Of a stretch of DNA of 8,273 bases, positions 1 through 5,080 are shown in pieces. The DNA is from UBA8437 sp963580005 (lineage in GTDB: Bacteria > Planctomycetota > Planctomycetia > Planctomycetales > Planctomycetaceae). The DNA lies in contig CAUZJR010000238.1 in NCBI GenBank assembly GCA_963580005.1, positions 1 to 8,273 on the forward strand. The letters are read 5' to 3'. Position 1 is the first letter of the stretch. Each line of letters begins with the position of its first letter. The translations under genes were made by a program, and so were the position numbers. Under the pieces are notes generated by a model, which had not been told where the DNA came from, did no database searches, and saw nothing but the letters and a program-made list of their open reading frames with translations.

Positions 1-601
1 TCCCCCACGCCACAAACGGTGCCATCCACGCACCCACACCCGGAAAGTACCGGCTGGCGAAAACTCCCTCGTGGTTCAGCACGTGCATCTGATCAAACAG
101 CGGCCGAGCCTCTCGATGCGGACTGGCGGTCCACTCGCCGGAAACAAACGTGCGGGCCTGAAACAGGTAGCTGTTCTCGTCGTGAAACCCCGGTGGCAGG
201 CTGCCGAGACTTGAAGTGCCGGGACCCGCGACCGGCCGCGAGGCCACGAGCATGCTGGTCCCCAGCGAGAGTGCAGCGACGACGAGCACCGAGAGCCACA
301 CTCCCAGGCCACCCTGGCCCGCCGGCGTCGACCACCATCGAGACAGCCGGACTCCCCAACTCCCGGTCTGCAGCACGCGTCCGAACCGCCACGGAGCCAA
401 CAGCACTCCCAGCACCAACCACAACAGGCACGGCGCGGTATCGATATTGATCCCGACCAGGGCCGTCTCGAGCAGGCCGCCCGGGGCAGTCTGCCAATCC
501 GAGATTTCGACCCCGAGCACGAACGCCAGCCCGACCAGCCAGGCGACCCACCAGGCCGCCCAGGGCTTCCAGGCCGCCTCGCGCGCTGTCGAATCGCTCA
601 T
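1..601 (-). CDS. Glycosyltransferase family 39-like membrane protein, N-terminal part (runs off the left edge)
   Basis: Two hundred codons are visible and the 3' part is cut off by the window edge. Three hydrophobic segments lie near residues 14-32, 56-70 and 100-120. They are followed by a loop with GFHDENSYLFQA (138-149), a histidine-containing stretch (HVLNHEG, 173-179) and RYFPG (184-188). This resembles the conserved first external loop of GT-C fold, ArnT/PMT-like (GT39) proteins, where an acidic pair after the first helices is catalytic and a K/R-Y-x-P-G motif follows. Such enzymes transfer sugars from lipid-linked donors to lipid or protein acceptors outside the cytoplasmic membrane; the acceptor is unknown here. 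The ATG at 599-601 is chosen because the protein becomes hydrophobic right after a short polar N-terminus. There is no clear Shine-Dalgarno site. It is divergent from gmd, which makes a nucleotide-sugar precursor, so a shared role in surface glycan synthesis is plausible but inferred. Confidence 0.72.
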   Translation of the reverse strand, partial: MSDSTAREAAWKPWAAWWVAWLVGLAFVLGVEISDWQTAPGGLLETALVGINIDTAPCLLWLVLGVLLAPWRFGRVLQTGSWGVRLSRWWSTPAGQGGLGVWLSVLVVAALSLGTSMLVASRPVAGPGTSSLGSLPPGFHDENSYLFQARTFVSGEWTASPHREARPLFDQMHVLNHEGVFASRYFPGVGAWMAPFVAWG

Positions 602-678
602 CAGCAGCCCATTGGCAAGTTCGGAAAGAACCCGGTGCGACTTCGACGGGGAACGCACCAGCACCCTGTGAGCATCGC

Positions 679-708
679 TTGACGCTCTCGATCAACGCCC
701 TTCATACT
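679..708 (+). promoter_or_regulatory. Candidate sigma-70-type promoter for gmd
   Basis: TTGACG (679-684) matches five of six bases of the -35 consensus. CATACT (703-708) matches four of six of the -10 consensus, with an 18-bp spacer. It lies in the divergent gap and points at gmd. Transcription would begin near 715, giving a 5' leader of about 95 nt that contains the hairpin at 720-766. The call rests on motif matching by eye only. Confidence 0.35.
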
Positions 709-719
709 CGATTTCCACA

Positions 720-766
720 CCCGGGTGGACGAACATGGAGCGGACCACGCCCCCCATGTTCCCGGG
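720..766 (+). repeat. Inverted repeat (leader hairpin) upstream of gmd
   Basis: GAACATGG (731-738) is perfectly complementary to CCATGTTC (754-761), with a 15-nt loop. The stem can extend, after a 6-nt bulge on the left arm, through CCCGG (720-724) pairing with CCGGG (762-766). It lies between the candidate promoter and the ribosome-binding site of gmd. No U-run follows, so it is not a standard terminator. It could be an RNA structure in the leader or a dyad operator. Confidence 0.4.
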
Positions 767-800
767 ACCATCTTAGCCGGGATCAGCTCGCTGACGAAAC

Positions 801-805
801 AGGAG
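801..805 (+). promoter_or_regulatory. Shine-Dalgarno site that sets the gmd start
   Basis: AGGAG sits five nucleotides before the GTG at 811. It supports GTG 811 over a longer in-frame reading that would begin with TTG at 679 and add 44 residues unlike the family's N-terminus. Confidence 0.65.
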
Positions 806-810
806 TCATC

Positions 811-1797
811 GTGAAACGCGTCGCTCTGGTCACCGGGCTCTCGGGACAGGACGGATCGTACCTCGCCGAGCTGCTGCTCGATCGAGACTACGACGTGCAT
901 GGACTGGTGCCCTATGGGCGGCGGGAACTGTGCAGCCCACGCTGCCAACTGCATTACGGGGACCTCACCGATGCCTCGCGGCTGGCCGCCGTCTGCAACG
1001 AGGTGGCTCCCGACGAAGTCTACAATCTCGGTGCCCAGAGCCACGTGCGGGTCTCCTTCGACCTGCCCGTCCACACCGCCGACGTCACCGGTCTGGGAAC
1101 ACTCAGGGTGCTCGAAGCGATCCGGCAGCACACCACGGCAACCGGTCGCCAACCCCGCTTCTACCAAGCATCCTCCAGCGAGATGTTCGGCAACGCCGCC
1201 TCGCCCCAGGACGAAGCCACGCCCTTTCACCCCCGCAGCCCCTACGCCTGTGCCAAGGTTTACGCCTACTGGCAAACGGTCAACTACCGCGAAGCCTACG
1301 GCCTGTTCGCCTCAAACGGGATCCTGTTCAACCACGAATCGCCCAGACGCGGCGAACACTTCGTGACCCGAAAAATCACCCTCGCCGCAGCACGCATCAA
1401 GCTGGGACTCCAGGACCGACTCGCGCTGGGCAACATCGACGCGCGACGCGACTGGGGCTTCGCCGGTGACTACGTCGAAGCCATGTGGCTGATGCTCCAG
1501 CACGACGAACCCGACGACTTCGTCATCGCCACCGGAGAAACACACTCGGTCCGTGAATTCCTCGAAGCGAGCTTCGGATCCCTCGACCTCGATTACAACG
1601 ACCACGTCGAAATCGATCCGCAGCTGTTTCGGCCGACCGAGGTCGACGCGCTCAGCGGCGATGCGGCCAAGGCGCGTCGCGTGCTGGGCTGGGAACCCCG
1701 GGTCAGCTTCGCCGAACTCGCTCAGATGATGACCGAACACGACCTCCAGGAAACCCGGGCCCAGGCCGCAGGCCTCACCAGCGACACCACCTCCTGA
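811..1797 (+). CDS. gmd: GDP-mannose 4,6-dehydratase (short form)
   Basis: A 328-residue extended short-chain dehydrogenase. It converts GDP-mannose to GDP-4-keto-6-deoxy-mannose with a tightly bound NADP cofactor in the cytoplasm, the branch point to GDP-fucose, GDP-rhamnose and related sugars. Visible features are the Rossmann motif GLSGQDG (9-15), YNLGAQSHV (71-79), ASSSEMFG (120-127), and Y145-x3-K149 in SPYACAK. NHESPRRGEHFVTRKIT (174-190), RDWGFAGDYVEAMW (213-226) and ATGETHSVREF (240-250) follow, then FRPTEV (273-278). By alignment from memory with E. coli Gmd, S122 replaces the catalytic Thr, while Glu124, Tyr145 and Lys149 are kept. The usual length is about 345-375. The loop between the second and third strands (31-46) is about 13 residues shorter than in E. 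coli. GTG 811 is set by AGGAG at 801-805. It heads a same-strand run with the SDR gene and ligA. No GDP-fucose synthase or RMD partner is visible. Confidence 0.93.
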   Translation: MKRVALVTGLSGQDGSYLAELLLDRDYDVHGLVPYGRRELCSPRCQLHYGDLTDASRLAAVCNEVAPDEVYNLGAQSHVRVSFDLPVHTADVTGLGTLRVLEAIRQHTTATGRQPRFYQASSSEMFGNAASPQDEATPFHPRSPYACAKVYAYWQTVNYREAYGLFASNGILFNHESPRRGEHFVTRKITLAAARIKLGLQDRLALGNIDARRDWGFAGDYVEAMWLMLQHDEPDDFVIATGETHSVREFLEASFGSLDLDYNDHVEIDPQLFRPTEVDALSGDAAKARRVLGWEPRVSFAELAQMMTEHDLQETRAQAAGLTSDTTS

Positions 1798-1850
1798 TTC
1801 CTGCCCGCTTACAGCTCTTCTCCTCGCCCTCCTTCTCACCGAGCCCCCCC
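1798..1850 (+). other. Pyrimidine-rich leader without Shine-Dalgarno site, before the SDR gene
   Basis: Only 10 of the 53 bases between the gmd stop and the SDR start are purines, and a run of seven C's directly precedes the ATG. There is no AGG/GAGG-type site. Translation of the SDR must therefore start by reinitiation after gmd, by an unstructured or S1-type pyrimidine-rich leader, or by another SD-independent route. Confidence 0.4.
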
Positions 1851-2678
1851 ATGCCCGACCCGCTCGCTGGACAAACTGCCTGGATCACCGGTTCCTCGAG
1901 AGGCCTCGGCCGGGTGATGGCCGAGGAGCTGGTCCGACTGGGCGCCAACGTGGCCGTACACGGCACCCGGCAAGACAGCCCCAGGACGTTTGGCGAGGGT
2001 GAGTCGATGGACCAGGTGGCCCAGGAGATCGCCGAGGCCGGCTCGGGTCATACGATGGCCTGCTGGTGCGATGTCACAGATGAGCAGGAAATCTCGCGGG
2101 TGGCCGGGGAGGTCCGCGAGCACTTCGGGCAGATCGACATCCTGGTGTGCTGCGCCGGAGGCGACATCGGGGCCGGAGGGACGGGTGTGGGCAAGGGCGG
2201 TCGACCCGAAAACGACGATTGCCTGAATATCTCGCTGGATGACTACCAGAGCGTGATGGACCGCAACCTCCTGGGCAGTATCCTCTGCTGCCGCGAGGTG
2301 GCTCCGCAGATGATCGAACGCAACTCCGGTCGCATCATCACCATCGGCAGCATCGCCGGGTGCTCGGGGCGGACCTACGGAGCCATCTACTCGGTCGCCA
2401 AGGCCGCCCTGCACGAATACACCCGCTGCCTGGCCGACCAGTTGCGGAAGCACAACATCCCGGTCAACTGCGTCGCGCCCGGCGGTACGGTGACCGAGCG
2501 ATTTCTGAGAATCAATCCGGTTGAGGACGAGATGATGGTCGAAGAGGGGACACTGGAACGCTACGGGCGTCCCGACGAGGTGTCCGGGGTTGTCGGATTC
2601 CTCTGTACCGAGGCCTCGAGATTCATCAGCGGACAGGTACTGCGGGTCGATGGCGGCGGGCAGACGTTCCCCTGCTAA
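1851..2678 (+). CDS. Classical short-chain dehydrogenase/reductase (FabG-like), substrate unknown
   Basis: A 275-residue NAD(P)-dependent oxidoreductase of the classical SDR family. The cofactor motif TGSSRGLG is at 13-20. R17, and R40 just after the second strand, suggest a preference for NADP(H). CCAG (100-103) stands where most members have NNAG. The catalytic tetrad N139, S167, Y180, K184 is intact (YSVAK at 180-184), followed by NCVAPGG (206-212) and a C-terminal RVDGGG (265-270). It is longer than typical FabG (about 245) because of two extra stretches: residues about 42-54 after the second strand, and a glycine-rich segment, about 104-126, after CCAG. Most relatives reduce ketones or oxidise alcohols of small metabolites or acyl carriers; the sequence does not show which. 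The ATG at 1851 is the natural start by alignment of the Rossmann motif, although it lacks a Shine-Dalgarno site. It lies 53 nt after gmd, so it may act on sugar or lipid metabolites, but this is unproven. Confidence 0.87.
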   Translation: MPDPLAGQTAWITGSSRGLGRVMAEELVRLGANVAVHGTRQDSPRTFGEGESMDQVAQEIAEAGSGHTMACWCDVTDEQEISRVAGEVREHFGQIDILVCCAGGDIGAGGTGVGKGGRPENDDCLNISLDDYQSVMDRNLLGSILCCREVAPQMIERNSGRIITIGSIAGCSGRTYGAIYSVAKAALHEYTRCLADQLRKHNIPVNCVAPGGTVTERFLRINPVEDEMMVEEGTLERYGRPDEVSGVVGFLCTEASRFISGQVLRVDGGGQTFPC

Positions 2679-2730
2679 CGTGGCCACATGCGCAGTTGAC
2701 GCGACGGCCGGATCAACCGATCCTCGTGTC

Positions 2731-3069
2731 ATGAACCAACCTGCCTCCTCGCCTCAGCCAGCCGAAGCAGAGCAACCGGCCCCCAGGTCACTCAACCCGT
2801 TCTTCCGCATCACGATCATTGCCGGCGCGATGTTCGTGATCACGATCCTGGCGATGATCGCCTCGGCTCTCGGAGCCACACCCTCGTCACCGGCCAAGAC
2901 CACCTTCGACGAGACGTCCGGTTGGCTGCTGGCAGTCGAAGTCGTCGCAATCCTCGCCTCGGCGTTCCTCGCAATGGCCGGCGACTCAGCCGACCCGCAG
3001 ACCCCAATGCCCCCACAGGTCAACGACTCGACCGACGACCATGAGCCCCGCCGTCCTGAAACAGATTGA
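2731..3069 (+). CDS. Small two-helix membrane protein, unknown function
   Basis: A 112-residue protein that I do not recognise. It has a Pro/Ala/Gln-rich N-terminal tail (1-20), a hydrophobic helix at about 25-48, a short polar loop, a second hydrophobic helix at about 64-83, and an acidic/proline-rich C-terminal tail. With both tails polar, a hairpin membrane topology is likely. The ATG at 2731 is 52 nt after the SDR stop. A longer in-frame reading from 2590 would overlap the SDR gene and add a low-complexity, non-membrane extension, so it was not chosen. Its last 29 bases overlap the start of ligA, which supports real translation and possible coupling to ligA. There is no clear Shine-Dalgarno site. 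It could be a lineage-specific protein; the hydrophobic pattern in a GC-rich genome is the main coding evidence. Confidence 0.6.
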   Translation: MNQPASSPQPAEAEQPAPRSLNPFFRITIIAGAMFVITILAMIASALGATPSSPAKTTFDETSGWLLAVEVVAILASAFLAMAGDSADPQTPMPPQVNDSTDDHEPRRPETD

Positions 3070-5080
3070 GTCTCTCCGCGAGACGATCCGCCGGCTCGAT
3101 CGGCTGTACTACGTCGATGCCGCCCCCGGGGCGAGCGATGTCGAGTACGACCGGATGATCCGCGAATTGGCGGCGCTGGAGGAGGCTCATCCGAAATTCG
3201 ACAGCCCCGAGAGCCCGACGCACAAGGTCGGTGGCGAGCCGATCGCGGGATTCCAGACGGTCACGCACCGCCTCCCGATGCTCTCGATCGAAAACGCCTT
3301 CTCCGACGAGGAACTGATCGAATTCGACGCCCGCGTTCGACGGTTGCTCGAGGAGGACGAGGAACTGGAATACACGCTCGAGTACAAGATCGACGGCGTG
3401 GCCCTGTCGCTGATCTACGAGAACGGCGTGCTCGTGCAGGGACTGACCCGCGGCAACGGAGTCCAGGGCGACGACATCACCCACAACGCTCGCACCATTC
3501 GCGGAGTCCCCCTGAAACTGGCCGAGACGCCCTGGCCTGAAGTGATCGAGATCCGCGGCGAAGCCTACATCGCCAACTCGGACTTCACCCGCCTGCAGGC
3601 CCAACAGCAGCAACGAAACGAAACGCCGTTTGCCAACCCGCGAAATACCTGCGCCGGTGCACTCAAACTGCTCGATCCCAGCCTCTGTGCCGCCCGAAAA
3701 GTCCGCTTCTTCGCTCACTCGACCGGGTTCCTCTCGGGTGCCGAATACGCCACCCACTCCGAATTCCTCGAAGCGGTCGCCCGCATGGGACTGCCGGCAA
3801 CTCCCGGTGTCGAAACCCGACCCGATATCGGCACCGCACGCGAGTACGCCCAGACTCTCATGGACAACATGCACGGGCTGGACTTCGAGGTCGACGGGCT
3901 GGTGCTCAAGCTCAACAGCCTCGAACAACGGCAGCGGCTGGGTACGACCAGCAAGAGCCCACGCTGGGTGATCGCCTACAAGTGGGAACGCTACACCGGC
4001 ACCACCACCGTCCGAAACATCTCGATCCAGGTCGGCAAGACCGGCACGCTGACGCCGGTGGCCGAGTTGGAACCGGTCGAGATCGCCGGGACGACGGTTG
4101 CCCGATCGAGCCTGCACAACCGGGATGAACTGAAACGGCTGGGGATCCGCATCGGCGACACCGTCGTCGTCGAAAAGGCGGGCAAGATCATCCCGCGAGT
4201 CGTTCGGGTCGAAGAACACAGCCGCAGCGGGTCCGAAAAACGGTTCCGCTTCCCCGGGAAGTGCCCCGAGTGCAGGACCGCCGTGGTGCAGGACGAAGGA
4301 GGCGTCTACATCCGATGTCCCAACCACGCCTGCCCCGCGCAACTCCGCGAAAACCTCAGGTTCTTCGCCTCACGGGCCGCCATGGACATCGAGGGGCTGG
4401 GGATCAAGCTGATCGAGAGCCTGCTGGAGGCCGGGATGCTGAGTTCCCTGAGCGATATCTACCGCCTGGAGAACCATCGCGACACCATGATCCACATGGA
4501 CCGCATGGGTGAGAAATCGGTCGACAACCTGCTGGAAGCGATCGAGGAGTCAAAGAGCCGACCGCTGTGGCGGCTGCTGACCGGCCTGAACATCCGACAC
4601 GTCGGCGGCACAAACGCACAGGTCCTGGCCGATCGGTTCGGCACGATCGAGGCCATCGCGGGTCAATCGGTCGAGCAGCTGGCCGAGGTGGACGACATCG
4701 GGCCGGTGATCGCCGCCAGCGTCCACCAGTTCTTCCATGCCCCCACCAGCCAGTCGGTCGTGTCCGACCTGCACACACTCGGCCTGCACCAGGGCGACCC
4801 CATCCCCGCACCCAGCACCCAGGCCGCCGGCGTTCTCGAGGGAAAGACGATCGTGGTCACCGGTTCGCTGACCGAATTCTCTCGAGACGAAATCAAGGAG
4901 TTCATCCGGAAACACGGCGGCAAGTCAACCGGCAGCGTCTCGGCCAAGACGGACCTCCTGGTCGCCGGAGACAACGCCGGCAGCAAGCTCACCAAGGCCC
5001 AGGAACTCAAGATCCCCGTCATCAGCGAACAGGAGCTGCTTGACCTCACCAACAGCCAGGCGGGGCCTACGGCACCGTGA
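3041..5080 (+). CDS. ligA: NAD-dependent DNA ligase
   Basis: A complete 679-residue enzyme (E. coli LigA is 671) that seals nicks in DNA during replication and repair, using NAD+ to adenylate its active-site lysine. Domains in order: Ia, which binds the nicotinamide mononucleotide end (about 1-65, with YYVD at 23-26 and YDRMIREL at 36-43); the adenylation domain with catalytic K116 in KIDG (116-119), TRGNG (136-140), RGEAY (172-176), FANPRN (197-202) and DGLVLK (285-290); the OB fold with VGKTGTLTPVAELEPV (331-346); a four-cysteine zinc finger (C408, C411, C426, C431); helix-hairpin-helix repeats (about 445-565); and a C-terminal BRCT domain (about 597-672). All key residues are present. The start ATG 3041 gives the usual N-terminus and overlaps the small membrane-protein gene by 29 nt. 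The 3' end overlaps the convergent minus-strand gene by 14 bp. It is essential in most bacteria, which explains its intact state. Confidence 0.98.
   Translation: MSPAVLKQIESLRETIRRLDRLYYVDAAPGASDVEYDRMIRELAALEEAHPKFDSPESPTHKVGGEPIAGFQTVTHRLPMLSIENAFSDEELIEFDARVRRLLEEDEELEYTLEYKIDGVALSLIYENGVLVQGLTRGNGVQGDDITHNARTIRGVPLKLAETPWPEVIEIRGEAYIANSDFTRLQAQQQQRNETPFANPRNTCAGALKLLDPSLCAARKVRFFAHSTGFLSGAEYATHSEFLEAVARMGLPATPGVETRPDIGTAREYAQTLMDNMHGLDFEVDGLVLKLNSLEQRQRLGTTSKSPRWVIAYKWERYTGTTTVRNISIQVGKTGTLTPVAELEPVEIAGTTVARSSLHNRDELKRLGIRIGDTVVVEKAGKIIPRVVRVEEHSRSGSEKRFRFPGKCPECRTAVVQDEGGVYIRCPNHACPAQLRENLRFFASRAAMDIEGLGIKLIESLLEAGMLSSLSDIYRLENHRDTMIHMDRMGEKSVDNLLEAIEESKSRPLWRLLTGLNIRHVGGTNAQVLADRFGTIEAIAGQSVEQLAEVDDIGPVIAASVHQFFHAPTSQSVVSDLHTLGLHQGDPIPAPSTQAAGVLEGKTIVVTGSLTEFSRDEIKEFIRKHGGKSTGSVSAKTDLLVAGDNAGSKLTKAQELKIPVISEQELLDLTNSQAGPTAP

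Noticed and set aside
93..695. Minus-strand open frame (200 codons) overlapping the glycosyltransferase in another frame
   Set aside because: Its product is arginine/glycine-rich without helices, while the neighbouring frame from 601 gives membrane helices and GT39-type motifs.
601..1275. Minus-strand open frame (224 codons) ending at the glycosyltransferase start with a TGATG overlap
   Set aside because: Most of it is antisense to gmd and has no recognisable motif; the overlap with the ATG is most likely chance.
2695..2717. GTTGA...TCAAC inverted repeat and a TTGACG box before the small membrane-protein gene
   Set aside because: Only a 5-bp stem with a 13-nt loop, and no acceptable -10 box at 16-18 bp from TTGACG.
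1836..2732. Minus-strand open frame (298 codons) opposite the SDR gene
   Set aside because: The SDR has its full catalytic tetrad on the plus strand; the antisense product matches no family I know.
3020..4342. Long open frame (440 codons) on the minus strand opposite ligA
   Set aside because: ligA is complete with all motifs on the plus strand; the antisense frame has no recognisable motifs and reflects GC-rich codon bias.
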